Origin: Planctomycetota bacterium
Lineage (GTDB): Bacteria; Planctomycetota; Planctomycetia; Pirellulales; Pirellulaceae
Assembly: GCA_024277285.1 (NCBI GenBank)
Contig: JAJRVM010000346.1
Location: 1-13,848 of the forward strand
Length of the DNA stretch: 13,848 nt
Reading direction: 5' to 3'
A model generated the notes under the pieces. The model did not search any database. It saw only the letters and a program-made list of their open reading frames with translations, and was not told where the DNA came from. The position numbers and the translations under genes are program-made. This document shows, in pieces, positions 6,080 through 13,848 of the stretch; the first letter of the stretch is position 1, and each line of letters starts with the position of its first letter.

Positions 6080-8710
6080 CTACTCGCCAGCACGCAACGC
6101 TTCTTCCAGACGTTTGCGAATTTCGTTGCGTTTGGTTTGGCTGTAGATCTTGCGTTGTTGTGAGTCTGTTACATAGAAGGCGTCGACAGCTTGGTCGAGA
6201 AACGTGCCGATTTTTGCCACATGCACTTCCAGGCCGAGTTTGGACAGCGTCTGGGCAATGGAATAGAGCAGTCCGCGGCGATCGTAGGTGAAGACCGTGA
6301 TGATCGTGTACTGTTCCGACGTCGTATCGTCGAAACGCACCTTTGTTGGCATCTCCGCATAATCGGCGGCGGACGACCCTTGCTGCGAGCTCCACAAGCG
6401 TCGGAAGACCGGTGCTTTGTCGGCGTCAACCGTTAACGCGCGTTCCAGCGCATCACAAACTTCGCGTGTGCGTTCGGGCGGCGGTTCGCCCACGTAGTCG
6501 GTGTCCTCCACGTAGAAGCGATCCAGAATCAGGCCATGCGCCAACGTATGGATTTCTGCTGCCAGGATTTGCAGCCCCTTACCCGTCAGGACGCCGGTCA
6601 GTTTGTGAAAGATGCCGGGCGTAATGGATTCGTGAGTGGCGACGATATAGGTCGACACTTTCCGCTCTTCCATGTACCGCGACCAGGCCATGGCTTGATT
6701 CGGTTTGAGTTGCCGCATCTGCACCAAGATCTCGTGGATGCGTTGCGGAGCGACCAGCAAAAGGTAGCTGTCGGGCAACGCTTCGAGCTGGTCCCCCCAC
6801 CACGAATCCCATTCAGATTCCGCGACCGATTGGCGAACGGTCGCGCGTCGTTGGCGCGCTTCTTGGGCGTCGCTTTGGATCGCTTGTTCGCCCGTCAAAT
6901 GGCTGCGGGCACGCAAGTACAGTTCCGTCAGCAATTCGAGTTTCCAGTGGTTGAGCACATCGGGACCGACGGCGGCCAAGTCGGCGGCTGAATGAAGGTA
7001 GAGCATTTGCAGCACATCGGTTGTGCCAACTTCGCGAGTCAGCCGCAAAATCACCGACTCGTCGTGCAGGTCCTCGCGAAACGCCATGTGCGACATCATC
7101 AGGTGTTTGCCCACCAGCAGCCGCAATGTTTCGCATTCGTCTTCGGACAAGTGCAGGCGGTTTGCCACATCAACGGCGATCAAGGCGCCCACTTCGCTGT
7201 GATCGTCGTCATAGCCTTTACCCAGGTCGTGGATCAGCAAAGCGAGATGCAGGAGCCGTTTGTTGCGCAGGCCACGATACGCGTCGCCGATCGGCCGCGG
7301 ATCGTTCAGGAAAGCGGTGGCCGCCTCGACCGCGCGGATGGAATGCTCGTCAACCGTGTACTTGTGGTAGTCGTTGAACTGCATCAGATCGCGCGCGTGC
7401 TGCATCGCGGGAATGATCTGTTCGAGCACGTGCAGCTGGTGCAAGCGACGCAGCAAGGAGCCGAGTCGCCCGGGTTGGCTCAGCAGCGACAGAAACCGAT
7501 TGACCGCCTCGTCTGAGATCTCCTGGACCGGGCGTTTGGCCATATCGGTGCGGATCGTCTCCCAGGTGCGATGGTCGATGCGTTTCTGGTACATATTGGC
7601 CAGGTCCATCAACCGCAGCACATCGGCCAAGCTGCTGCGCACTTTCTTCAGGCCTTTGCGCGTGGCGCTGATGTGCACTGGGCCGACACGGAAATCGTCT
7701 TCCACGCGATGGCTGAAGACCGGTGCCACGGCGGCCGCGACGCCCGATCGCGCGCGCACGCCGTCAAGGAAACTTGACGAAATGTAGCGGATTTCCCCGG
7801 TCTGTTCAAAGTAATCACGCATGAACCGTTCGACCGGCAACACGCTGTTGAGTGGCTGGTAGTTGTAGAGCGTCGCGAGACGAACCTGTTCGTCACGGTT
7901 GACCAGATCCTGACTCTTGCCGGCGTGGAAATGAAGTTCGTTGCGCAGTTTGAGCAGGAATTCGTGGGCATGCAGCAAACGTCTCCGATCGACGTTGGTC
8001 AATGCACCCATCCGTCCCAATTTCTCCAGGTCGGACTCGCCGAATTTGGTGAAACCGACCCAGCGGACCATTTGGACGTCGCGCAGCCCACCGCGCGTCC
8101 GTTTGATATTTGGTTCCAGCAAGTAAGCGGTTTCGCCATATTGCCGCCGCTCTTGCCGCCGCGCTTCGACGATCGTCGTGACCAGCGGGCGCCAACGGCG
8201 CCGTGCCGTACGGCGATAGCGGTCCATGAACCGCTGAAACAACCGCTCACTACCGCACAGAAAACGGGACTCGGCCAGCGAGGTAAAGATGGTCGCGTCT
8301 TTCGTGGCCAGTGAACAGGCTTCTGCCGTGGTGCGCAGACTGAAACCAAGCTGCAAGCCGACGTCACAAATGTCGCGCGTCAGGTGTTTTGCCAGTTCGG
8401 CGGCGCGGTCGTGGGCAGCCGGCGTGGTCAGGAGCATCAGGTCGACGTCGGAATAGGGTGCCACATCGCGGCGTCCGTAACCGCCGTTGGGAATCAGCGC
8501 AATCTCGCCCTCCAGGTCTTCGTGACGAACGTCAGCCAATGCCGATTGGTAGAGGCAGAGCACGACGCTGTCGAGCAAGTCGGCCAAATGTGCGCAGACT
8601 TGAATCCCCGGCGAGCCGCGGTCGTGTTGTTTCTTTAGCTTCTCGCGTCCTGCAGCCAGCTTCTTGCGCATGGCCAACACGGCGGGACGTAGCTGAGGGG
8701 AGCTGGGCAT
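6080..8710 (-). CDS. glnD: Bifunctional [protein-PII] uridylyltransferase / uridylyl-removing enzyme
   Basis: GlnD senses glutamine and adds or removes UMP on Tyr51 of P-II. From ATG 8710 it has 876 residues, close to the usual length. The nucleotidyltransferase motif GGYGRRDVAPYSDVDLML is at about residues 76-93, with Asp88 and Asp90 as the metal-binding pair. The segment PNIKRTRGGLRDVQ is typical of the family. An HD hydrolase domain follows, with YTVDEHSIRAV (about 451-461) and the HDLGKGYDDDH motif (about 494-504). Two ACT domains lie at the C-terminus (about 700-740 and 805-860), the second starting near YTIITVFTYDRRGLLYSIAQ. All catalytic motifs look intact. A GTG at 8761 would add 17 residues but overlap the end of glnK, so the ATG, 34 bp after the glnK stop, is preferred. 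Neither start has a clear Shine-Dalgarno site. The position directly after glnK implies cotranscription with its own substrate. Confidence 0.96.
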   Translation of the reverse strand: MPSSPQLRPAVLAMRKKLAAGREKLKKQHDRGSPGIQVCAHLADLLDSVVLCLYQSALADVRHEDLEGEIALIPNGGYGRRDVAPYSDVDLMLLTTPAAHDRAAELAKHLTRDICDVGLQLGFSLRTTAEACSLATKDATIFTSLAESRFLCGSERLFQRFMDRYRRTARRRWRPLVTTIVEARRQERRQYGETAYLLEPNIKRTRGGLRDVQMVRWVGFTKFGESDLEKLGRMGALTNVDRRRLLHAHEFLLKLRNELHFHAGKSQDLVNRDEQVRLATLYNYQPLNSVLPVERFMRDYFEQTGEIRYISSSFLDGVRARSGVAAAVAPVFSHRVEDDFRVGPVHISATRKGLKKVRSSLADVLRLMDLANMYQKRIDHRTWETIRTDMAKRPVQEISDEAVNRFLSLLSQPGRLGSLLRRLHQLHVLEQIIPAMQHARDLMQFNDYHKYTVDEHSIRAVEAATAFLNDPRPIGDAYRGLRNKRLLHLALLIHDLGKGYDDDHSEVGALIAVDVANRLHLSEDECETLRLLVGKHLMMSHMAFREDLHDESVILRLTREVGTTDVLQMLYLHSAADLAAVGPDVLNHWKLELLTELYLRARSHLTGEQAIQSDAQEARQRRATVRQSVAESEWDSWWGDQLEALPDSYLLLVAPQRIHEILVQMRQLKPNQAMAWSRYMEERKVSTYIVATHESITPGIFHKLTGVLTGKGLQILAAEIHTLAHGLILDRFYVEDTDYVGEPPPERTREVCDALERALTVDADKAPVFRRLWSSQQGSSAADYAEMPTKVRFDDTTSEQYTIITVFTYDRRGLLYSIAQTLSKLGLEVHVAKIGTFLDQAVDAFYVTDSQQRKIYSQTKRNEIRKRLEEALRAGE

Positions 8711-8744
8711 GGGTGCGTTCGTACTGATTGGTCCAGCCTTGGAG

Positions 8745-9227
<483 letters not shown>

Positions 9228-9439
9228 GACGCGATTAATATGGCTCAACCGTGATTCGATTCTGCTACACGCTCTTAATCCGATGACAACATGCTGGCAC
9301 CTAGCGCCGAGAGTCGTACGGCACGTGGCAGCGTGAACGAACGTGCCGGCGGCGTACCCCGCCCAAGCCAGCCAATGTGGCGCAGCTGCGCCACGTTGCG
9401 CCTCGTAAGGAGGTTCACCGGGGCTGTCAGCGAATGCCT
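9228..9439. other. Rest of the amtB-glnK gap with two inverted repeats
   Basis: This non-coding stretch follows the amtB stop. It holds two dyads. One is a perfect 18-bp palindrome, gtggcgcagctgcgccac, at 9377-9394, which extends by two more paired bases on each side of a T/G mismatch. The other is ggcacgt (9320-9326) paired with acgtgcc (9341-9347) around a 14-base loop. Neither is followed by a T tract in the direction of amtB transcription, so a classical terminator is not supported. They could be protein-binding sites or RNA structure between amtB and glnK. Confidence 0.45.
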
Positions 9440-10933
9440 CTAGATGAAAATATAACCTTCTTCGCCATGTTCGCTCAAATCGAGCCCTTGGATCTCTTCC
9501 TGTTGAGTCACTCGCAGGCCCATCGTGGCATCGAGCAGCTTGAGCAGCACGAAAGTGACCAATGCGGCGAAGATCCAGGTGATCGCCGTGGCCACCAACT
9601 GGCCAACAATGATCCTTGTTCCCCCTTCGAGCAGGCCGAGCGGGTTGCCGTTATCAATGTTCCAGCAAGCGCGCGTGGCAAAAACGCCGGTTAAAAGCGC
9701 TCCCAACGTGCCGCCGACTCCATGCACTCCGAACGCGTCAAGCGAATCGTCGTAGCCCAACCGGTTCTTCAAGATGCTACAAGCCAAACAGCAGACCACA
9801 CCCGCCATCGCGCCCATGAGCAGTGCCGGAAGGGGGTTGACGAAGCCGGCAGCAGGAGTGATGCAGACCAACCCGGCCACAGCTCCGGAGCATGCGCCCA
9901 GGACACTCGGCTTGCCACGCGTGATCCACTCGTAACCGGCCCACGACACCGCGCCGGCGGCTGCCGAAAAATGGGTAACAGCAAAGGCACTCGACGTCAG
10001 CGCGTCCGACGCCAACTCACTGCCCGCATTGAACCCAAACCAACCGACCCACAGCATCGCGGCTCCCAATGCCGTGTAGGTCAGGTTGTGAGGCGGCATC
10101 GGTTCACTGCCGTAGCCAAGTCGACGTCCGATCAGCAATGCGCAGATCAACGCGGAGACGCCCGAGCTGATATGAACCACGGTGCCACCGGCGAAGTCGA
10201 GGGCCCCTCCGGCGATACCATTGCCGCCCGTGGTGAGAATCGTGATCGATTCGACGAACTGCAAGATACCTCCTCCCCATACCCAATGGCAGAGCGGGCA
10301 GTAAACGAGCGTTCCCCACAGGACCGAGAAGACGACCATGGTGCTGAATTTCATGCGCTCGGCAAATGCACCGCAGATCAATGCCGGCGTAATAATGAAG
10401 AACATACCTTGGAACAACATGTGCGTGAGCCGTGGGATTTCTGTCGATTCGCCGGCGGCAAACATCGGTGTGTGCGGCGCTCCCTTGCCGCCGTCCGCCT
10501 CCGCGTCCCAGGTCCGGGATACGTTTTGCATGCCAATGTATTTGAAGTTGCCGATCCATTTTCCCGTGCCGCCGAATGCCAGCGAGTAACCCCAGAGTGC
10601 CCAGACGACCGTCATTAGCCCCATCAGGAATATGCACTGCATCATCACGCCCATGACGTTCTTCTTGCGAACCAGCCCGCTGTAGAACATGGCCAGTCCC
10701 GGCGCCGTCATGAACAACACCAGCGCACTGGAAACCAGCATCCAACTGTTGTGCCCGGCCAACGCTGCTTCCTTGGCAAGTTGTGCTGTTTGTTCGAGCT
10801 GTTCTAGCGCATCCGGATCTGCCTCGAGTGCCGGGGCGGTTGCGGCGGTTCCTTGCGCCAAGGCACTTCCGGTCAATAGCAGGAGGGTGGCAACTAGCGT
10901 CACGCCTGCAAGGCATGCCTGTCGGGACTTCAT
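9440..10933 (-). CDS. amtB: Ammonium transporter
   Basis: This is a 497-residue Amt/Mep/Rh family channel that carries ammonium across the inner membrane. An N-terminal signal peptide (MKSRQACLAGVTLVATLLLLTGSALA) is followed by an acidic linker and then a helix bundle starting near HNSWMLVSSALVLFMTAPGL. The pore twin histidines are visible as DFAGGTVVHISSG (His254) and DAFGVHGVGG (His404). The conserved GLVRKKNV loop and GAFAERMKF segment are present. The C-terminal tail ends in IQGLDLSEHGEEGYIF-I, the conserved region that meets P-II proteins. ATG 10933 is chosen because it starts the signal peptide; ATG 10972 would add 13 residues with basic character. Upstream is only a weak GGGGA. The P-II gene follows 356 bp later, an unusually long gap for this pair, caused partly by the MITE-like element. 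Functional residues all appear intact. Confidence 0.97.
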   Translation of the reverse strand: MKSRQACLAGVTLVATLLLLTGSALAQGTAATAPALEADPDALEQLEQTAQLAKEAALAGHNSWMLVSSALVLFMTAPGLAMFYSGLVRKKNVMGVMMQCIFLMGLMTVVWALWGYSLAFGGTGKWIGNFKYIGMQNVSRTWDAEADGGKGAPHTPMFAAGESTEIPRLTHMLFQGMFFIITPALICGAFAERMKFSTMVVFSVLWGTLVYCPLCHWVWGGGILQFVESITILTTGGNGIAGGALDFAGGTVVHISSGVSALICALLIGRRLGYGSEPMPPHNLTYTALGAAMLWVGWFGFNAGSELASDALTSSAFAVTHFSAAAGAVSWAGYEWITRGKPSVLGACSGAVAGLVCITPAAGFVNPLPALLMGAMAGVVCCLACSILKNRLGYDDSLDAFGVHGVGGTLGALLTGVFATRACWNIDNGNPLGLLEGGTRIIVGQLVATAITWIFAALVTFVLLKLLDATMGLRVTQQEEIQGLDLSEHGEEGYIFI

Positions 10934-10992
10934 TGGTGTTTTTCCCCGTCGTTTGTATGGCGGGTTCGCCATGTGGCCAAAACTGGGCTCTC

Positions 10993-11013
10993 TTCACGGC
11001 CCTGTGCCGTGAA
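10993..11013 (-). promoter_or_regulatory. Perfect 8-bp stem-loop upstream of amtB
   Basis: Arms ttcacggc (10993-11000) and gccgtgaa (11006-11013) pair perfectly around a five-base loop, 60-80 bp before the amtB start. A smaller hairpin, atggcg-ggtt-cgccat, lies at 10957-10972. No T tract follows the larger stem on the minus strand. They could shape the amtB leader RNA or serve as an operator. I see no sigma-54 type GG-N10-GC promoter next to it. Confidence 0.4.
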
Positions 11014-11067
11014 CGGACATACTTGTTATTTGAAATCGCCAGCGGTGCCGGCGAGGCGTCCCCACTG

Positions 11068-11391
11068 AGAACCTGTTTCAAAAACGGTTCTCAACGAAAA
11101 AATCGGTTCGATTTCAACTTGTATCTGTTTGGCCAATTGCAGCGTTTGACTAAGTCAGGGCCCCCGACGGGCTTGCCCCGAAGGTGAACGAGTTTTGCCA
11201 GCTAAGACGTTTCTAGCCCAATAAACTTCTTCACCCACCGCACAAGGCGGTGGAGGTCGATCCATAGCCAACCAGACCTCAATACACGTGCAACTTCATT
11301 CGGCCAAACTGTTAATTCAACCTCTATGGTGGAGCCGAACCAAGCGGGCTTCAGCTCCGAACCGCTCCCCACAAAATCCACAACACGTTCT
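11068..11391. mobile_element. MITE-like element, copy 2, interrupted by a nested insertion
   Basis: The left end agaacctgttt (11068-11078) and right end aacacgttct (11382-11391) match the termini of the element at 9105-9227. The interior matches too: the exact 17-mer at 11101-11117 and, after the nested insertion, the block beginning ctctatggtggagccgaaccaagcg. Without the 197-bp insertion and one copy of its 6-bp duplication, the element is 121 bp, against 123 bp for copy 1. At the left end gagaacc (11067-11073) pairs with ggttctc (11086-11092) as a local hairpin. The two copies flank amtB in the same orientation and are clearly diverged, so they are old. Confidence 0.6.
11119..11315. mobile_element. 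197-bp insertion nested in the MITE-like copy 2
   Basis: Compared with the uninterrupted copy 1, this segment is extra sequence. The hexamer ttcaac stands on both sides (11113-11118 and 11316-11321), where copy 1 has a single related site, as expected for a 6-bp target duplication. Near its ends are inverted repeats, ctgtttggcc (11125-11134) and ggccaaactg (11302-11311), with one mismatch in the second base pair. Inside is a 7-bp hairpin, ccaccgc-acaag-gcggtgg (11235-11253). It has no gene, so it would need a transposase in trans. The boundaries are inferred from only two diverged copies. Confidence 0.5.
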
Positions 11392-11657
11392 GCGGAGTGA
11401 ATTGCGCCAAGCTGCGGTATGCCGACACGCGCATGGAGAGATTGGAAGGTGACGCGAAAACCGCATATGCTTTGAGCAGGAGCCTAAAGTTTAAGGTGTT
11501 GCTTGGCAATGGGGACCGTACTTTGGAGGGGCCACATCACAATCCTTGTGGAGCCGACCAACGGAGCACGGATCTCCGCTCGGTTTGGTCCTGTTTGCCC
11601 ACGGTGGTGGGGTTTCGCACCTGCGGGGAGTTCGCACCGGCAAGTGGCCAAGCCGCT
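11392..11657. other. Intergenic region downstream of the adenosyltransferase gene
   Basis: No gene is supported in these 266 bp. A hairpin-capable stretch at 11556-11590 (gaccaa paired with ttggtc, and cggag with ctccg) follows ttgtggagc, which resembles the centre of the two MITE-like elements. It could be a decayed third copy, but the match is short. The region should also hold the end of the adenosyltransferase transcript; no T-tract terminator is seen. Confidence 0.35.
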
Positions 11658-12227
11658 TCAAGCGTCGGGAGGCAGGCCCTCTTTGCGCCAGCTCTCGTCC
11701 ATCACCTTGGCCCGTGCGTTGAGGACGCGCGGCAGTACGAACAGCAAGTCGCCAAGCCGGTTCAAATAGCGGACCGTCGGGTCTTGCGAGAAGTCATCGA
11801 GGCGTGTCCCCTGGAGGCTGACGACACGCCGTTCGGCGCGTCGGCAAACGGTGCGTGCCACGTGTAGCAAGGCGGCCGACCGCTCGCCGCCCGGCAAGAT
11901 AAACTCTTGCAAAGGAGGTACTTGTGCGTCGAACGTGTCGATGTCCTGCTCTAGGCGTGTCACCTGCGGATCGCCAATTCGAGACATACCACCGGCCGCC
12001 GAACCGGGCATCGCCAAGTCGGCGCCGATGCCAAACAGCTCGTGTTGCAACCGATGCAAAAGCTGGTCGATATCGCTCGGCAGCGGCTCCGCTCGGACGG
12101 CGCCGATCAGGCTGTTCAGCTCGTCCACGCTGCCGCAGGCCTCGATATGAGGGTCGTCCTTGGCGACGCGGGGGCCACCACAGAGGTGCGTTTTGCCGTC
12201 ATCGCCCTTGCGAGTATAGAGTTTCAC
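11658..12227 (-). CDS. Cob(I)alamin adenosyltransferase, PduO type
   Basis: This 189-residue enzyme transfers the adenosyl group of ATP to cob(I)alamin to make coenzyme B12 in the cytoplasm. The N-terminal ATP-binding motif YTRKGDDGKT is at residues 4-13. FILPGG lies at 109-114. The active-site motifs CRRAERRVV (128-136) and RYLNRLGDLLF (153-163) match the family, including the Arg and Glu residues that in the human homologue MMAB are disease sites; Gly159 stands where many members have Ser. The start is GTG 12227, supported by AAGGAG seven bases upstream (12235-12240). It is divergent from the PD40 protein gene. No cobalamin riboswitch was recognised upstream and no B12-dependent enzyme is in the window, so it probably salvages corrinoids for enzymes encoded elsewhere. 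Family assignment is strong; a symbol (pduO, cobO-like or atr) is not chosen because usage varies. Confidence 0.95.
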   Translation of the reverse strand: MKLYTRKGDDGKTHLCGGPRVAKDDPHIEACGSVDELNSLIGAVRAEPLPSDIDQLLHRLQHELFGIGADLAMPGSAAGGMSRIGDPQVTRLEQDIDTFDAQVPPLQEFILPGGERSAALLHVARTVCRRAERRVVSLQGTRLDDFSQDPTVRYLNRLGDLLFVLPRVLNARAKVMDESWRKEGLPPDA

Positions 12228-12234
12228 CTATCTG

Positions 12235-12240
12235 CTCCTT
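12235..12240 (-). promoter_or_regulatory. Shine-Dalgarno site supporting the GTG start of the adenosyltransferase
   Basis: AAGGAG on the minus strand is seven bases before GTG 12227. The protein then starts MKLYTRKGD, the usual beginning of PduO-type enzymes, which supports the GTG choice. Confidence 0.8.
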
Positions 12241-12273
12241 CATCACGACACTGCGGTTACGCTTTGGCCTCTG

Positions 12274-12325
12274 AGCAACCACGGGGGGGCCAGCAACCAC
12301 AGGGGGTTCCGGCAACCATAGGCCC
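12274..12325. repeat. Short degenerate tandem repeat in the divergent intergenic region
   Basis: Three units start with a-or-g, then gcaacca: 12274-12291, 12292-12310 and a shorter third from 12311. The first two share agcaaccac followed by a run of five to seven G. They lie between the adenosyltransferase start and the PD40 promoter, so they could be a regulatory direct repeat, or simply slippage in G-rich DNA. The 343-bp gap that contains them (12228-12570) holds no gene. Confidence 0.5.
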
Positions 12326-12427
12326 GAACGCGGGCGTTTGAGCCCTGTTAGACTGTTGATCGCCGATATCTTGCGTTTGCCAGGCCGTAATTGGCTCTGA
12401 CCGCTCCAATGCCTGCCGCGAGTTGGC

Positions 12428-12433
12428 TATAAT
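12428..12433 (+). promoter_or_regulatory. Candidate -10 element for the PD40 protein gene
   Basis: TATAAT matches the sigma-70 -10 consensus perfectly and lies on the sense strand in the divergent gap, about 140 bp before the GTG start. No good -35 hexamer stands 16-18 bp upstream (the sequence there is near tccaat), so this is a moderate call only. A start here would give a long 5' leader. Confidence 0.4.
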
Positions 12434-12557
12434 GCAGGTTGTGCACCGACTCGTAACGAGGTACCGGTGCTCCATCTCCCTGGCGGTCGTTCTTCTCTTG
12501 CCGTTGTTTTTCCAACGAGACTCAAGCGACCACACTTTACCGACGACATCGAATCTG

Positions 12558-12562
12558 AGGAG
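12558..12562 (+). promoter_or_regulatory. Shine-Dalgarno site supporting the GTG start of the PD40 gene
   Basis: AGGAG is eight bases before GTG 12571. The protein that follows begins with a clean signal peptide, so this site decides the start. Confidence 0.75.
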
Positions 12563-12570
12563 TCCCCTTC

Positions 12571-13716
12571 GTGAGGTTTTTTATCCATCTGCCTGGTTTG
12601 TCCGTATTGACCGCGCTCCTTTTCTTGGCGGTGAGCGTCCCTCGTCCGATCGCCGCGCAAGAATCGATCGAGTCGAAATATCTTAGCAATATCCGACAAG
12701 TCACCACCGGTTTTGAAAAAGCGGGTGAGGGGTATTTTTCGCCAGACGGCAAGACGATTGTTTACCAAGCGGTCCAGCCGCAATACCCGTTCTATCAGAT
12801 TTTTGTGCAATCGCTTGAGGGTGGTACGCCGAGTATGATCAGCACGGGGCGAGGCCGCACGACCTGTTCGTATTTCTCGCCCGATGGAAAACAGATCCTG
12901 TTTGCGTCAAGCCATCTGAACCCGGGGCTGGAAGCCATTGAAACGCAAGAGCGACAGGCTCGCGAAAAAGAGAAGCAGTCGGGCAAACGACGCAGGTACT
13001 CCTGGCCGTTCGATCCCTATATGGACATCTACGTCAGTGACCTCAATGGCCAGAATCGCAAGCGATTGACGTCCGAGTACGGCTATGACGCCGAAGGTGC
13101 TTATTCGCGCGATGGCAAGCTGATCGCCTACTGCCACGTGGAGGAACCGGTGGCCACTGCTGGCAAAGAGGGCGGCGGTAAGGCGGGCACCGAAGACGTT
13201 GCGGGTAAGACGGCAACGCGGAATCCGGACATTTATGTCATGAACGCGGATGGCAGTGGGAAACGTCGCATTACCTCTGCGGCCGGCTACGATGGTGGTC
13301 CGTTCATCTCGCCCGATGGCCAGTGGATCATCTATCGTACGGACCGTAAGAGCCCCGAGCATCTGCAGATCCACGCCATCGGAATCGATGGCAAGAACGA
13401 CGTTGCGGTGACGGATTCACCGACAAGTGTCAATTGGGGGCCCTATTGGCATCCCACGCAGCCGTATGTGATTTGGTCCGGTGCTGATCACTCCGATCCG
13501 AGTGTCCGGCCCAATTATGACCTGCAGCTCATGCGTTACGAGATCAAGGACGGCAAATTCATGCCCGGTGCCGTAGTGCGCGTCACGGACTCGCCCGCTG
13601 CCGATGTGTTGCCCGTCTTTTCTCCCGACGGGTCCCGGTTGATGTGGACCAGCACGCGTACCGCTGACCACACGAGCCAGTTGTTTATCGCCGACTTCAC
13701 GTTCCCGACCAACTAG
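12571..13716 (+). CDS. Secreted PD40/TolB-like beta-propeller protein
   Basis: The 381-residue product starts with a signal peptide (MRFFIHLPGLSVLTALLFLAVSVPRPIAAQ, cleavage about residue 29), so it acts outside the cytoplasm. The mature part consists of PD40-type WD40-like repeats: YFSPDGKTIVY (55-65), YFSPDGKQILF (101-111), AYSRDGKLIAY (177-187), FISPDGQWIIY (245-255), YWHPTQPYVIW (292-302) and VFSPDGSRLMW (349-359), consistent with a six-bladed propeller like that of TolB. Blade spacing is stretched by two charged inserts: one with KEKQSGKRRRY (133-143) and one rich in Gly and Lys (196-216). There is no TolB N-terminal domain and no peptidase domain, so it is a TolB-like propeller, not TolB or a DPP-IV enzyme. 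It uses GTG with a good Shine-Dalgarno site. A copy of the 131-bp repeat starts two bases after its TAG stop. Its ligand is unknown. Confidence 0.92.
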   Translation: MRFFIHLPGLSVLTALLFLAVSVPRPIAAQESIESKYLSNIRQVTTGFEKAGEGYFSPDGKTIVYQAVQPQYPFYQIFVQSLEGGTPSMISTGRGRTTCSYFSPDGKQILFASSHLNPGLEAIETQERQAREKEKQSGKRRRYSWPFDPYMDIYVSDLNGQNRKRLTSEYGYDAEGAYSRDGKLIAYCHVEEPVATAGKEGGGKAGTEDVAGKTATRNPDIYVMNADGSGKRRITSAAGYDGGPFISPDGQWIIYRTDRKSPEHLQIHAIGIDGKNDVAVTDSPTSVNWGPYWHPTQPYVIWSGADHSDPSVRPNYDLQLMRYEIKDGKFMPGAVVRVTDSPAADVLPVFSPDGSRLMWTSTRTADHTSQLFIADFTFPTN

Positions 13717-13717
13717 G

Positions 13718-13848
13718 CCGGATTATTCACGAGTGTTTCCGATATCCGTGTAACTATGGAAACTGTAGTGGCTTACGCGCATATTACCCAAAACACCGCG
13801 AGCTGGGCAGTGAATCATTCGCGTCTCGGGCGGGAAGCTGGTGTGAGG
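13718..13848 (+). repeat. 131-bp repeat, right copy (runs to the window edge)
   Basis: This segment is the inverted counterpart of 282-412, with five differences in 131 positions and no gaps. It begins one base after the PD40 stop codon, so it may form the 3' end of that transcript. It is cut by the window end; whether it continues into the aatagggaatgcggaa unit seen beside the left copy cannot be told. Confidence 0.85.

Noticed and set aside
9377..9394. Rho-independent terminator after amtB
   Set aside because: The palindrome has no loop and no T tract follows in the direction of transcription.
9722..10618. 298-codon plus-strand frame opposite amtB
   Set aside because: It is antisense to a confidently identified gene and its composition is typical of a shadow frame.
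10104..11081. 325-codon minus-strand frame overlapping amtB
   Set aside because: It overlaps the 5' half of amtB in another frame and runs through the MITE-like end. Its sequence is Arg/Gly/His-rich and matches nothing, whereas the amtB frame has all family motifs.
12228..12570. Cobalamin riboswitch upstream of the adenosyltransferase
   Set aside because: I could not find a B12-box-like conserved segment on the minus strand before the gene, and the interval holds G-rich repeats instead.

Overview
The window looks like chromosomal DNA from a member of the Planctomycetota, probably near the Pirellulaceae. This is inferred from its character, not from a marker gene: moderately high GC, GTG and TTG starts, few strong Shine-Dalgarno sites, a secreted Cys-rich CDDY-repeat protein, PD40 propeller proteins, and intergenic repeats of the 'aatagggaatgcggaa' type. 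No rRNA, tRNA, CRISPR array, transposase or phage gene was seen.

Layout: positions 1-412 are repeat-rich and non-coding. On the + strand follow an outer-membrane efflux lipoprotein of the NodT/OprM (TolC) type (785-2407) and a small secreted Cys-rich protein (2466-2858). Then comes a long minus-strand block, read right to left: amtB (10933-9440), glnK (9083-8745), glnD (8710-6080), a small putative lipoprotein (5994-5431), trpB (5104-3872) and trpA (3804-2995). Further right, a PduO-type cobalamin adenosyltransferase (12227-11658, minus) is divergent from a secreted PD40/TolB-like beta-propeller protein (12571-13716, plus).

The central theme is nitrogen status. AmtB moves ammonium, the P-II protein binds and gates AmtB, and GlnD uridylylates P-II on Tyr51. 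The most striking observation is that the P-II gene has a single in-frame amber codon (TAG, 8967-8969) exactly at codon 39, where the family has a conserved Gln that takes part in Mg-ATP/2-oxoglutarate binding. The rest of the frame is intact, including Tyr51, and TAG ends at least four other genes here. The gene is therefore a very recent nonsense allele, a base-call error, or a locally read-through codon.

The second theme is small non-coding repeats. A 131-bp sequence occurs at both ends of the window in inverted orientation (282-412 and 13718-13848). A MITE-like element with imperfect terminal inverted repeats lies on each side of amtB (9105-9227 and 11068-11391). The second copy is split by a 197-bp insertion that has its own inverted repeats and an apparent 6-bp target duplication. 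None of these encodes a recognisable protein. I found no clear new multi-gene system; the amber P-II gene, the nested small elements and the Cys-rich protein best merit follow-up.
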